A model generated the notes under the pieces. That model made no database searches. It was given only the letters and a program-made list of their open reading frames with translations, and was not told the DNA's origin. Of a DNA stretch of 12,709 nt, positions 1 through 7,739 are shown one piece after another. The position numbers were made by a program, and so were the translations under genes. This DNA comes from Odoribacter sp. UBA944 (lineage in GTDB: Bacteria; Bacteroidota; Bacteroidia; Bacteroidales; Marinifilaceae): the NCBI GenBank assembly GCA_002293375.1, contig DBDA01000001.1, positions 33,175-45,883 on the forward strand. The letters run 5' to 3'. How positions within the stretch are numbered: position 1 is the stretch's first letter; every line of letters begins with the position of its first letter.

Positions 1-1
1 G

Positions 2-1168
2 CTATCTCTCTCCGCACAGGAAAATATCCAGTGGCGCGGGACTGACCGTACCGGTATTTACCACGAAGCCGGGCTGTTACAGGTTTGGCCGGAAGGCGGG
101 CCTGCCATGCTGTGGCATTACGACGACCTGGGAGAGGGGCACTCTTCCGTAGCGGTTGATGCGAACAAACTCTACATCACCGGCATGACGGAGGGAACAG
201 GGTATATCTACGTGTTCGATGCGAGCGGTAAGCTGCTGAACAAAAAAGCGTACGGCCCCGAATGGGCGGTAAGTTACAACGGTACGCGCGGTACGGTTAC
301 CATCAGCGAAGGCAAAATCTACCTCGTCAGCGGAATGGCCGAAATCTATTGCATTGACCAGCAAAGCCTGGAGGTCGTCTGGAAAAAGAGTTTTTCGCAG
401 GATTTTAACGGCTCAAACATACAGTGGGGTGTTTGCGAAACCCCACTGATCGTCGGTGAAAAAGTCATCGCTACAACAGGCGGAAAAGAGAACAACATCG
501 TTGCCTTGAATAAACACACCGGCGCATTGATTTGGAGTTCTCCGGGAGAGGGGGATGAGTCGGCCTACTGTTCTCCGCTCTATATCGCAGACCAAAAGAT
601 TCCCCAAGTGGTGACCATGACGGCGAAGCACATCATCGGCATCAATGCTGCGAACGGGGAAAAACTCTGGTCGTACGAAAACACCAACCGCCATTCGGTA
701 CACGCCAATACGCCGGTATACAGTAATAATATGTTGTTGTGTACCAGCGGATACGGAAAGGGTAGCACGATGTTGCGCCTGACAAACGGGGGACAAAACG
801 TAGAGAAAGTGTGGTTTGCCGCCGAGTTGGATAACCGTATCGGCGCCATGGTAAAAATAGGCGATTATGTGTACGGTTCCGGGGATGCCAACCGCTACTG
901 GTTCTGCGTGGAGTGGAACACGGGAACAATCAAATGGAAACAGGGCGGCCTCGCTATGGGCAACATCATTGCCAACGACGGCATGCTCTACTGCTACACC
1001 GACCGAGGGGAAATGGTACTGGCCAAGGCTACTCCGGAGAAATTCGACATCGTCAGCAAATTTATGATTACGCTCGGAACGGCACAACATTGGGCGCATC
1101 CGGTACTCTATCGGGGAGTGATGTACGTGCGCCACGGCAACACGCTAATGGCATATAAGGTAAAGTAA
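2..1168 (+). CDS. Exported PQQ-like beta-propeller protein, 5' partial
   Basis: The frame is open from the window edge, so the gene begins upstream. The first visible residues (LSLSAQENIQWRG) look like the end of a signal peptide followed by the mature N-terminus. Comparison with the paralogue at 4370-5578, whose signal peptide ends in VSAQ, suggests only about 14 residues are missing. The ATG at 107 is therefore internal. Blade-like repeats with the W-docking pattern of quinoprotein propellers are visible, such as ALNKHTGALIW, GINAANGEKLW and CVEWNTGTIKW. Near the C-terminus is a block shared almost word for word with the 4370 gene (ATPEKFDIVSKF, then LGTxQHWAHPV and RHGxTLMAYK). The fold is well supported. 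Actual binding of PQQ is not shown, because many propellers of this family are structural or bind other ligands. It probably acts in the periplasm or at the cell surface. The next gene starts 11 bp downstream, so co-transcription is likely. Confidence 0.88.
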   Translation, partial: LSLSAQENIQWRGTDRTGIYHEAGLLQVWPEGGPAMLWHYDDLGEGHSSVAVDANKLYITGMTEGTGYIYVFDASGKLLNKKAYGPEWAVSYNGTRGTVTISEGKIYLVSGMAEIYCIDQQSLEVVWKKSFSQDFNGSNIQWGVCETPLIVGEKVIATTGGKENNIVALNKHTGALIWSSPGEGDESAYCSPLYIADQKIPQVVTMTAKHIIGINAANGEKLWSYENTNRHSVHANTPVYSNNMLLCTSGYGKGSTMLRLTNGGQNVEKVWFAAELDNRIGAMVKIGDYVYGSGDANRYWFCVEWNTGTIKWKQGGLAMGNIIANDGMLYCYTDRGEMVLAKATPEKFDIVSKFMITLGTAQHWAHPVLYRGVMYVRHGNTLMAYKVK

Positions 1169-1179
1169 ACGAATTTGTT

Positions 1180-1740
1180 ATGACAGACCATTTGCTGTTT
1201 GCGACACGGGCGGAGTTCAGGGGTTGGCTGCAGGAAAATTGCCTGTCGAGCGGTGGGATTTGGCTGCTGTTCGGTAAAACGGACGGGCCGAAAACCATCA
1301 AGGCAAATGAGGCGCTGGAAGAAGCGCTCTGTTTCGGTTGGATTGACGGGCAGATGAAACGTATAGATGCGACCACCTACCTGAAATACTTTTCCATGCG
1401 CCGCCCAAACAGCAAATGGTCAGATAAAAACAAGGCATTGGCGGAGATGCTCGAAAAGCAGGGAGTGATGACCGTGTACGGCAGGGCAAAAATAGCGGAA
1501 GCACAGAAAAACGGCCAATGGGAGGCGTGTAATAATCAGGTGGTGACTGATGCTCAGGTCGCAATGTTGTCCGATTTGCTGAAAGGGCATGAAACAGCCC
1601 TCCTGAATTTTCAGGCCATGTCCCCATCTGTCAAAAGGACGTATGCACGGGCCTATTGGGATGCCAAGACGGAGGCAGGACAAGCGAAACGCTTGGCATG
1701 GATTGTTGACCGACTGAATAAGAATTTAAAACCGATGTAA
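1180..1740 (+). CDS. YdeI/OmpD-associated family protein
   Basis: This 186-residue protein has no signal peptide and is presumably cytoplasmic. It shows the hallmarks of the YdeI/OmpD-associated (bacteriocin-protection) family. These are a GGIWLLFGK segment near residue 25, the highly conserved EALCFGWIDGQMKRID block at about 48-63, RRPNSKWSDKNK at about 74-85, and an alpha-helical C-terminus ending in an AKTEAGQAKRLAWIVDRL-type helix. Length matches the family's usual 180-200 residues. Members are annotated through the Salmonella YdeI link to OmpD and polymyxin resistance, but the biochemical function is unknown. The gene lies 11 bp after the first propeller gene and 53 bp before the phosphoesterase, in the same direction, which suggests an operon. 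Family assignment is confident; no role in this locus can be stated. Confidence 0.88.
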   Translation: MTDHLLFATRAEFRGWLQENCLSSGGIWLLFGKTDGPKTIKANEALEEALCFGWIDGQMKRIDATTYLKYFSMRRPNSKWSDKNKALAEMLEKQGVMTVYGRAKIAEAQKNGQWEACNNQVVTDAQVAMLSDLLKGHETALLNFQAMSPSVKRTYARAYWDAKTEAGQAKRLAWIVDRLNKNLKPM

Positions 1741-1793
1741 ACGAAAACTGCACCGCGCCATTGCGATAGCGCAGGAGCACTATAAAGAAAAAC

Positions 1794-2729
1794 ATGAATA
1801 GAACATCTTGTATTATTAGTCTCATCGTCATGATGCTGTGTTGCTCTTTGGTTGGAAATAGTACGATGGACAGAAACGGAACAAACCAAGAAGAGCAGAT
1901 TATCCGCTTTGGGATAATTGCAGATATTCAATACTGCGATTGCGAGCCGGCCGGAAACAGGTTTTACCGAAATTCGCTCCAAAAGTTGGAGGCATGTGTG
2001 GACGAACTGAACCGGGAACAGGTGCAATTTACGGTGAATTTGGGCGACCTGACAGACAGGGATACGCCCCGTCAGTTAGATTCGGTGCTGACGCGCCTGA
2101 ACAAGTTAAACGCCACCATATACAACCTGACCGGAAATCACGACTATGGGGGATTGGAAAACAACGAATTGTACAAACGGCTAAATATGCCCGACGCATA
2201 CTACTCGTTCCGCAAAGGGGAGTGGTGTTTTATCATACTCAATACCAATGAAATTTCTTCGTATTCCCATATAAAAGGCACCGAAAAAGAGGCGGAATTG
2301 ACAGAGATGCTGCAAAAGATCAAAGAGGAGAAACGCTCCAACGGGGCTACGTACAACGGAGGGATCAGCCAAAAACAGATGCAGTGGTTGGAGGAGGAGT
2401 TGAAAAAAGCGGAGCAAAACACTTTGAAAACGCTGGTGTTTTCGCACCATCCGCTTTACGGCGTAAAAGGCTTGACCGCATGGAACGATTTGGAGATCAT
2501 TGAACTTCTATCAAAATATGCCGGCACGGTAAAAGGCGTCATCAGCGGGCACCACCACGCCGGAGCATTCGGGGTTTACAAAGAGATACCGTTTATCACT
2601 GCGGAAGGCATGGTGGAAACGGAAACTACGAATGCATACGGAATCGTAACCATTTGTCCGGATAAAATAGCATTTCAGGGAGCGGGCAGAACCAAATCCC
2701 ACACCATCATTCTAAAAAATAAACCATGA
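1794..2729 (+). CDS. Exported metallophosphoesterase, ADPRM-like
   Basis: This 311-residue calcineurin-like phosphoesterase has an N-terminal hydrophobic export signal (residues 6-21, IISLIVMMLCCSLVG core). The two cysteines there make a lipoprotein possible, although the lipobox is not canonical. Metal-site motifs appear in order: D44-x-Q46 (ADIQ), GD at 84-85 in NLGDLTD, GNHD at 114-117, SHHP at 218-221 and GHHH at 252-255. A DxQ rather than DxH first motif, the RFYRNSLQKL segment and the GHHH...ITAEGMVET ending all recall Mn-dependent ADP-ribose/CDP-alcohol diphosphatase (ADPRM). A phosphodiester or diphosphate of a nucleotide or nucleotide-alcohol is therefore the likely substrate, by inference. 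The ATG at 1794 lies after a weak, distant AGGAG at 1773-1777. The stop codon overlaps the start of the next gene (ATGA at 2726-2729), which implies translational coupling with the propeller protein. Superfamily is confident, subfamily moderately so. Confidence 0.87.
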   Translation: MNRTSCIISLIVMMLCCSLVGNSTMDRNGTNQEEQIIRFGIIADIQYCDCEPAGNRFYRNSLQKLEACVDELNREQVQFTVNLGDLTDRDTPRQLDSVLTRLNKLNATIYNLTGNHDYGGLENNELYKRLNMPDAYYSFRKGEWCFIILNTNEISSYSHIKGTEKEAELTEMLQKIKEEKRSNGATYNGGISQKQMQWLEEELKKAEQNTLKTLVFSHHPLYGVKGLTAWNDLEIIELLSKYAGTVKGVISGHHHAGAFGVYKEIPFITAEGMVETETTNAYGIVTICPDKIAFQGAGRTKSHTIILKNKP

Positions 2730-4000
2730 ACACCCGAAAACACACCCATCTTTCAAGCATTACAACCATACTGTTATTCATCTTCGTCACGGTAACCCAA
2801 GCACAGGATTGGCCGCAATGGCGGGGCGCCAACCGCCAGGCCGTCGTCACACAGGAAAACCTCCAATTGGACTGGTCGGCCTCCAAACCGGCGGTCGCGT
2901 GGACCTTCCGGAAAGCCGGCACCGGCTACTCCTCCCCGGCCATCGTCGGCACCACCCTCTACTGCCAGGGCGCAACAGATGAACAAGGCTTCGCATTTGC
3001 CTTAGACACCCAAACCGGCGAGCTAAAATGGAAACAAACCCTAGGCAAGGAGTCCGTACAAGACCGGGAAATCGGGCCCCGCGGCACCATCACCGTAGAC
3101 GGCGACAAACTCTACCTCATCCGCGGCATCGGCCAAATACACTGCCTCTCCGCCGCTGACGGCAACATCCTCTGGCAGAAAGATTTTACGACCGACTTCA
3201 ACGGCAAAATCATGTCCCGCTGGGGATTCAGCGAATCTCCTTTGGTTGACGGCAACTTGGTTATCTGTACCCCCGGCGGGGTGGACGGCACCGTCGTCGC
3301 CCTCGATAAAAACACCGGTAACCTGATTTGGCGCACCACAGCGTGGACAGACGAAGCGGGCTATTCCTCCCCCATCGTTGCCGAGGTGGACGGAGTACGG
3401 CAATACATCCAACAGGCCGCCAAAAGCGTTGCGGGCATCTCCGCAAAAGAGGGTAAAATATTGTGGAAAATAGAGATACCCGCTTACAAGACCGCCGTCA
3501 TTCCCACCCCGGTATACCATGACCATACCGTTTACGTCACCTCCGGGTACAACGCCGGCTGCACCTACATCCGGCTCGTCAAACAGGGCGACGCCTTCAC
3601 CGCCGACACCCTCTACGCCAACAAAAACATGGTCAACCACCACGGCGGCGTAGTCCTTATTGATGGTCACATCTACGGCTATTCCGACCCCCACGGCTGG
3701 GTATGCCAGGAGCTAAAAAGCGGTAAAAGCGTCTGGAAAAAACGCGACAAAGAAGCAGGTAAAGGAGCTGTACTTGCCGTCAACGACCGCCTCCTCCTGC
3801 TCAGCGAACGCGGCGGACTCCTCACCATCATAGATGCCTCCCCCGACGGCTGGAAAGAATACGGCCGCATGGAATTCCCCGAACGCACCCAAATAAAAAC
3901 CATCGATAACATGATCTGGGCGCACCCGGTCATTGCCAACGGCAAACTCTACCTGCGGGACCACGATTTGCTGTTTTGTTATGAGTTGGGGGAAGAATAA
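2726..4000 (+). CDS. Exported PQQ-like beta-propeller protein (WPQWRG type)
   Basis: This is a 424-residue protein. Residues 1-27 form a signal peptide with a hydrophobic stretch ITTILLFIFVTVTQA ending in AQA-like cleavage, followed directly by DWPQWRGANR. That is the classic start of secreted PQQ-like propeller proteins. Docking-type repeats follow: ALDTQTGELKW, CLSAADGNILW, ALDKNTGNLIW, GISAKEGKILW and CQELKSGKSVW. The C-terminus shares IWAHPVIANGKLYLRD with the HWAHPV...RH block of the other two propellers, so all three are homologous, but this copy is clearly the divergent one. The start codon lies inside the end of the phosphoesterase gene (ATGA), which argues for coupled expression. Third positions are strongly C-rich compared with the phosphoesterase gene beside it. 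Ligand and partner are unknown, and PQQ binding is not established. Confidence 0.9.
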   Translation: MNTRKHTHLSSITTILLFIFVTVTQAQDWPQWRGANRQAVVTQENLQLDWSASKPAVAWTFRKAGTGYSSPAIVGTTLYCQGATDEQGFAFALDTQTGELKWKQTLGKESVQDREIGPRGTITVDGDKLYLIRGIGQIHCLSAADGNILWQKDFTTDFNGKIMSRWGFSESPLVDGNLVICTPGGVDGTVVALDKNTGNLIWRTTAWTDEAGYSSPIVAEVDGVRQYIQQAAKSVAGISAKEGKILWKIEIPAYKTAVIPTPVYHDHTVYVTSGYNAGCTYIRLVKQGDAFTADTLYANKNMVNHHGGVVLIDGHIYGYSDPHGWVCQELKSGKSVWKKRDKEAGKGAVLAVNDRLLLLSERGGLLTIIDASPDGWKEYGRMEFPERTQIKTIDNMIWAHPVIANGKLYLRDHDLLFCYELGEE

Positions 4001-4060
4001 GAGGTAGAAGGAACGATTGTGCAATAAATTTAAAATAGCTCAAGATGCGAATAATTTGTT

Positions 4061-4137
4061 TAGATTTGCATAATATCGGATGCACTTCCGTATAACTCAA
4101 GCAAGCTTGATTCTGCTTTTGGTTTTAGTTATATTTG
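4061..4137 (+). promoter_or_regulatory. Promoter/operator region with bipartite element, copy 1
   Basis: TAGATTTG at 4061-4068 matches the Bacteroidota -7 box TAnnTTTG. Two bases later TAATATCGGATGC runs from 4071 to 4083. A 13-bp spacer is followed by TCAAGCAAGCTTGATTCT (4097-4114), which contains the perfect dyad TCAAGC-AA-GCTTGA (4097-4110). A second box, TATATTTG (4130-4137), lies 20 bases after a CTTG at 4106-4109 inside the dyad, so the dyad could also be an operator over a -33 element. The same two arms with the same spacing occur on the opposite strand before the DinD-like gene (9430-9473). The sequence is seen directly; the promoter and operator roles are inferred. Confidence 0.5.
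4071..4114 (+). repeat. Dispersed bipartite repeat, copy 1 (partner at 9430-9473)
   Basis: The arms TAATATCGGATGC and TCAAGCAAGCTTGATTCT are identical in both copies. They are separated in each by exactly 13 bp of unrelated sequence (ACTTCCGTATAAC here). The copies are inverted relative to each other, about 5.3 kb apart, and bracket the third propeller, DUF362, MBL, DUF169 and DinD-like genes. A CTTTT follows the second arm in both. Confidence 0.7.
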
Positions 4138-4198
4138 TAGTAACCTCTTTAATGATTTAAAGTATGGAAAGAACATATATCAATGAATTTCATAAGCA

Positions 4199-4360
4199 AT
4201 GGATAGAAAGTACGCTACTATCAATAACCTCTTGGCGGAAGCGGCCGGCATCATTAGAAGCCGCAAAAAAGCAACAGAGGATATTGAACCAACAGAAGGC
4301 TATAAGAGAGGGCAGATTGAAGCATTAATTTCATTTGCCAACGCTCCAACTTATGGATAA
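4199..4360 (+). CDS. Small hypothetical protein, 53 aa
   Basis: The ATG at 4199 directly follows an in-frame stop and the ORF runs to TAA at 4358-4360, nine bases before the next gene. The product is charged and helical in character, with INNLLAEAAGIIRSRKKATE followed by GYKRGQIEAL. No signal peptide or membrane segment is seen, and I do not recognise the family. The composition (regular Lys/Glu/Ala-rich helix, GxxxGQIxAL pattern) looks more protein-like than the overlapping frame 4164-4328. The original gene may have begun at 4164 (MERTYINEFHKQ) with a frameshift near 4199, in which case this is a remnant. It lies downstream of the bipartite regulatory element. Confidence 0.4.
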   Translation: MDRKYATINNLLAEAAGIIRSRKKATEDIEPTEGYKRGQIEALISFANAPTYG

Positions 4361-4369
4361 TACAACGTA

Positions 4370-5578
4370 ATGAAACACATAAAAATCCTTCCCCTGCTGC
4401 TCCTCGCCATACAGATCGTATCGGCGCAAACCATCGAATGGCGGAACGACCGCACCGGTATTTACCAAGATACCGGGCTACTCCCCTCCTGGCCGGCCAA
4501 TGGACCTGAATTATTGTGGCATTTCAACGGATTGGGACAGGGATACTCTTCAGTCGCTGTCGCCGACGGCAAACTCTATGTAACCGGCATGACGGACGGT
4601 ACGGGGTACCTGTACGTATTGGACCGGCAAGGCAAACTGCTCAACAAAACAGCGTACGGCAAAGAGTGGCACACCAGCTACCAGGGCGCCAGGGGCACCG
4701 TCATTCCCAACGACGGACGGCTCTATGTGGTCAGCGGGACCGGCATCCTGACCTGCTTCGACGCATCCGATTTGAAGATACTGTGGCAAAAAAACGCAAT
4801 TGATGATTTCGGCGGCGAAATTCCCAAGTACGGGATGAACGAATCGCCGCTAATCGTAGGCGATAAATTGATATTCACACCGGGAGGAAAAGAACACAAC
4901 ATCGTCGCACTGAATAAAAAGAGCGGCGAACTGATTTGGAGTTCAAAAGCAATGGGCGATATACCCAGTTACTGTTGTCCGGTCTACATCGGCGACCAGG
5001 CCACTCCCCAGGTTGCCACCATGACGGGGCATCACATCGTCGGGATTGATATTTCAGACGGCAGGCTGCTGTGGTCGGTCCCGTTTACCAACCGATTTTT
5101 TGAACATCCGAACACCCCGCTTTACGAAAACGGCCTGTTGCTCTGTTCCAGCAGCTACGGCGTCGGCACGGTGATGTTGCGCCTGACGGACGGCGGAAAA
5201 AACGTGGAAGAGGTTTGGCGCATTCCGGATTTTGACTCCCGAACAGGTCACACCGTGAAACAGGAAGCGTACATCTACGGCGCCGGGGACTACGGAAAAG
5301 GCAGTTGGTGCTGTGTAGAGTGGAAAACAGGCAAAACGCTTTACAAGGACAAGACCCTGCCGGCCGGAGCCATTATCACGGCAGACGGCATGCTCTACTG
5401 TTACACGGAAAAAGGCGACATGGCATTGGTCAGGGCTACCCCGGAAAAATTCGATATCGTCAGCAAATTCCCCGTCACACTCGGCACCGAACAGCACTGG
5501 GCGCACCCGGTCATCTACAAAGGCGTGTTGTACATCCGGCACGGCGATACCTTGATGGCGTATAAAATAATTCCCTGA
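4370..5578 (+). CDS. Exported PQQ-like beta-propeller protein, paralogue of first gene
   Basis: This is a complete 402-residue protein. Residues 1-20 (MKHIKILPLLLLAIQIVSAQ) form a clear signal peptide with cleavage near SA-Q. The mature part begins TIEWRNDRTGIYQ, a variant of the WRG propeller N-terminus. It aligns along its whole length with the partial protein at 2-1168: GxGxSSVAV, LYxTGMTxGTGYxYV, GGKExNIVALNK, MLRLTxGGxNVE and the shared C-terminal ATPEKFDIVSKF and HWAHPV blocks. Blade docking motifs include ALNKKSGELIW and GIDISDGRLLW. A tandem duplication interrupted by other genes best explains the pair. It is predicted to be periplasmic or surface-exposed. The ligand is unknown and the family name does not prove PQQ use. 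Nearest upstream feature is the small ORF ending 9 bp before the start codon. Confidence 0.9.
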   Translation: MKHIKILPLLLLAIQIVSAQTIEWRNDRTGIYQDTGLLPSWPANGPELLWHFNGLGQGYSSVAVADGKLYVTGMTDGTGYLYVLDRQGKLLNKTAYGKEWHTSYQGARGTVIPNDGRLYVVSGTGILTCFDASDLKILWQKNAIDDFGGEIPKYGMNESPLIVGDKLIFTPGGKEHNIVALNKKSGELIWSSKAMGDIPSYCCPVYIGDQATPQVATMTGHHIVGIDISDGRLLWSVPFTNRFFEHPNTPLYENGLLLCSSSYGVGTVMLRLTDGGKNVEEVWRIPDFDSRTGHTVKQEAYIYGAGDYGKGSWCCVEWKTGKTLYKDKTLPAGAIITADGMLYCYTEKGDMALVRATPEKFDIVSKFPVTLGTEQHWAHPVIYKGVLYIRHGDTLMAYKIIP

Positions 5579-5661
5579 CCCTTTTGACCGTACAAACCCA
5601 AATAGTGCAGTTTGAAATCAAAAAACATCAAAAATAGCGCCAGTTTAAAATACCTAATCCC

Positions 5662-6780
5662 ATGACAAAATCAAAAGTATATTTTACCAATTTACATACC
5701 ACCCCCAACTGCAACCTGCTGGATAAATTGGAAAAATTAGTAAAAAGGGCCGGTATTGAAAAAATCAACTTTGAAAACCAATTTACGGCCATTAAAATTC
5801 ATTTCGGAGAACCGGGAAATTTAGCCTACATCCGCCCCAATTACGCTACACGGATGGTAAAAATACTCCAAAAACTTGGTAGTAAAGTTTTCCTCACCGA
5901 TGCAAACACCCTGTATTCCGGAGGCCGCTCAAATGCCGTCGACCACCTGCAGTCGGCCATGGAAAACGGCTTTAACCCCATGACCACACACTGTAATGTT
6001 ATCATTGCCGACGGTGTGAAAGGGACGGAATACCGCGAAATAAAAATCGACGGCGAATACTGCAAAGCGCCGAAAATCGGCTCTGCCATTGCCGATGCCG
6101 ACATTTTTATCAGCATGAACCACTTTAAAGGACACGAGCAGGCCGGCTTTGGCGGTGCGTTGAAAAACATCGGCATGGGAAGCGCCAGCATCGGTGGAAA
6201 ATTGGAGATGCACTCCACTTCCCAACCGAAGATCGTAAAGAAAAATTGCGTAGCCTGTGGCGTCTGCGTCAAGTACTGCGCCCATTCGGCCATTAAAATC
6301 GAAAACCGGTGCGCCGAGATCAATTACGAAAAATGTGTTGGTTGCGGGCAGTGCGTAGCGCTTTGCCAATACAGTGCGGCCGTTTTGAGCGACTGGGACA
6401 CCTCTGAAAACCTCAACTGCAAAATAGCCGAATACGCCAAGGCTGTATTGACCGGCAAACCCCATTTTCACGTGAACTTTATCATGAATGTTTCCCCCGA
6501 ATGCGACTGCTGGAACCACAACGACGTCGCCATCGTTTCGGACATCGGCATGGCTGCTTCGTTCGACCCCGTTGCGCTTGACATGGCTTGTGTGGATTTG
6601 GTGAAAAAGGCACCGATAAACGCTTACAGCCACCTGCATGAAAAACACGAACACCACGATCTGGCCGGCTCCGAAAAATTCAAGCTTATCCACCCCAATG
6701 CCAATTGGCTGGCAGGATTGCAACATGCCGAAAAGATCGGAGTAGGAACCATTCAATATGAATTGGAAGAGATTTCGTAG
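5662..6780 (+). CDS. DUF362 protein with two [4Fe-4S] clusters
   Basis: This is a 372-residue protein without a signal peptide, probably cytoplasmic. The DUF362 domain is marked by KIHFGEPGN (about 45-53), the LTDANTLYSGGR segment (78-89) and the strongly conserved FKGHEQAGFGGALKNIGMG (155-173). A ferredoxin insert follows with two CxxCxxCxxxC motifs, Cys196/199/202/206 and Cys225/228/231/235, each expected to hold a [4Fe-4S] cluster. The C-terminal part resumes the DUF362 domain (AASFDPVALDMACVDLV). The proline that often follows the fourth cysteine in ferredoxins is absent in both motifs. Members of this family are thought to be iron-sulfur electron carriers or redox enzymes, but the reaction is undefined. 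The gene is 83 bp after the propeller and 62 bp before the hydrolase gene. A partial -33/-7-like pair, TTTG (5583-5586) and GCAGTTTG (5607-5614), may be a weak promoter. Confidence 0.9.
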   Translation: MTKSKVYFTNLHTTPNCNLLDKLEKLVKRAGIEKINFENQFTAIKIHFGEPGNLAYIRPNYATRMVKILQKLGSKVFLTDANTLYSGGRSNAVDHLQSAMENGFNPMTTHCNVIIADGVKGTEYREIKIDGEYCKAPKIGSAIADADIFISMNHFKGHEQAGFGGALKNIGMGSASIGGKLEMHSTSQPKIVKKNCVACGVCVKYCAHSAIKIENRCAEINYEKCVGCGQCVALCQYSAAVLSDWDTSENLNCKIAEYAKAVLTGKPHFHVNFIMNVSPECDCWNHNDVAIVSDIGMAASFDPVALDMACVDLVKKAPINAYSHLHEKHEHHDLAGSEKFKLIHPNANWLAGLQHAEKIGVGTIQYELEEIS

Positions 6781-6842
6781 AATAAGAGGAAGGCATGGGA
6801 TTTACGGATATCATATAAATAAACCATTTAAAACAAACTGCT

Positions 6843-7739
6843 ATGAACTACCACACTGCAATTTCGCAATTGGCTGTAAAATGCCTCTCTCTGTTTATGG
6901 TGCTGATTTCCGGCTGCCAGACAAGGGCGCAGGAAGATGTCATCACATTCGATGTCGGTTCTTTTACCATTACCACCCTCTCCGAGGGGCAGCAGCAGGG
7001 CAACAAAGGCATCCTGGTCGGCGCTACGGAAGAGATGCTGAAAGAAGCCATTCCCAATGGGACGTTCCCCAATGCCACCAATGCCTTTTTGGTTGTCGCG
7101 GGAGATAAAACTATTCTGTTCGACTCCGGATACGGTAAAAAGCTGTTCGATAACCTCAAAAAGTGCGGAAAGAGTGTGGCGGATATTGATGCCATTGTGC
7201 TGACACACATGCACGGCGACCACATCGGCGGACTTTTGCGCGACGGTGAAAAAGCGTTCCCTTCGGCAGCGTTGTATATTCCCCAAGCGGAGTATGATTA
7301 CTGGATGAGCGAGGCGGCGGGTGGCGTAGCCCGGGCGCGTGAGGTCATCAATGCTTACAAAGAGCAATTGCACCTGTTTGCTCCGGGCGGGGTAGAAGGT
7401 GCGGAGGAGTTGTTTCCGGGCATCCGCAGTGTTGCAGCGTACGGGCATACCCCCGGCCATACCGGGTATATGGTGGAATCAAACGGTTCGAAACTGTTTA
7501 TCTGGGGTGACCTGACCCATGCCATGGCGATACAGATGCCTTATCCGGAAGTAGCGGTTACCTACGATACGGATCCGGTACAGGCGGTTGAATCCCGCCA
7601 GCAGATATTGAAATACCTGGCGGAACACAAAATACGGATCGCCGGTATGCACATCCCATTCCCGGCTATCGGAGATATCAAAAAGAACGCTGTCTACGGT
7701 TACGATTTTACACTTATCTGCACTTGTGAGGGGAGGTAG
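6843..7739 (+). CDS. Lipoprotein metallo-beta-lactamase-fold hydrolase
   Basis: This is a 298-residue MBL-fold protein. The N-terminus has a hydrophobic stretch ending in LISGC, a lipobox with Cys25, so export and lipid anchoring are expected. The zinc-binding motifs are intact: H122-x-H124-x-D126-H127 in THMHGDHIGG, H206 in GHTPGHTGY, D223 in WGDLTHA, and H270 in AGMHIPFP. The region MPYPEVAVTYDTDP...AGMHIPFPAIG resembles the C-terminal part of the branch containing methyl parathion hydrolases and AHL-lactonase-like enzymes. The substrate is therefore likely a lactone, ester or phosphoester, but this cannot be chosen from the sequence. The gene is last in the rightward block. The 108-bp convergent gap after it holds only a weak hairpin (ATCCC-AAC-GGGAT at 7781-7793). 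Confidence 0.9.
   Translation: MNYHTAISQLAVKCLSLFMVLISGCQTRAQEDVITFDVGSFTITTLSEGQQQGNKGILVGATEEMLKEAIPNGTFPNATNAFLVVAGDKTILFDSGYGKKLFDNLKKCGKSVADIDAIVLTHMHGDHIGGLLRDGEKAFPSAALYIPQAEYDYWMSEAAGGVARAREVINAYKEQLHLFAPGGVEGAEELFPGIRSVAAYGHTPGHTGYMVESNGSKLFIWGDLTHAMAIQMPYPEVAVTYDTDPVQAVESRQQILKYLAEHKIRIAGMHIPFPAIGDIKKNAVYGYDFTLICTCEGR

Larger units (their letters stand above)
4001..4198 (+). other. Non-coding region with regulatory-looking sequence
   Basis: This is the upstream part of the 369-bp gap between two propeller genes. No terminator-like hairpin with a T-run is evident after the stop at 4000. The sequence is AT-rich and unlike the coding DNA on either side. It contains two TAnnTTTG boxes (4061-4068 and 4130-4137) and the bipartite element described separately. 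A short alternative reading frame (4164-4328, 54 codons, starting MERTYINEFHKQ) begins here and overlaps the small ORF at 4199-4360 in another frame. Confidence 0.5.

Noticed and set aside
107..109. ATG at 107 as the true start of the first propeller
   Set aside because: The frame is open to the window edge, and the residues before it continue the homology with the paralogue, including the end of a signal peptide.
413..1135. Long open frame on the minus strand within the first propeller gene
   Set aside because: The plus-strand frame matches the propeller family and its paralogue at 4370. The minus frame is a shadow with no recognisable domain. Similar shadows occur at 3041-3694, 5929-6756 and 10588-11193.
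2..5578. PQQ-dependent dehydrogenases
   Set aside because: Only the propeller repeats are visible. I cannot identify a complete set of PQQ and Ca-binding residues, and there are no PQQ biosynthesis genes, so enzyme activity is not claimed.
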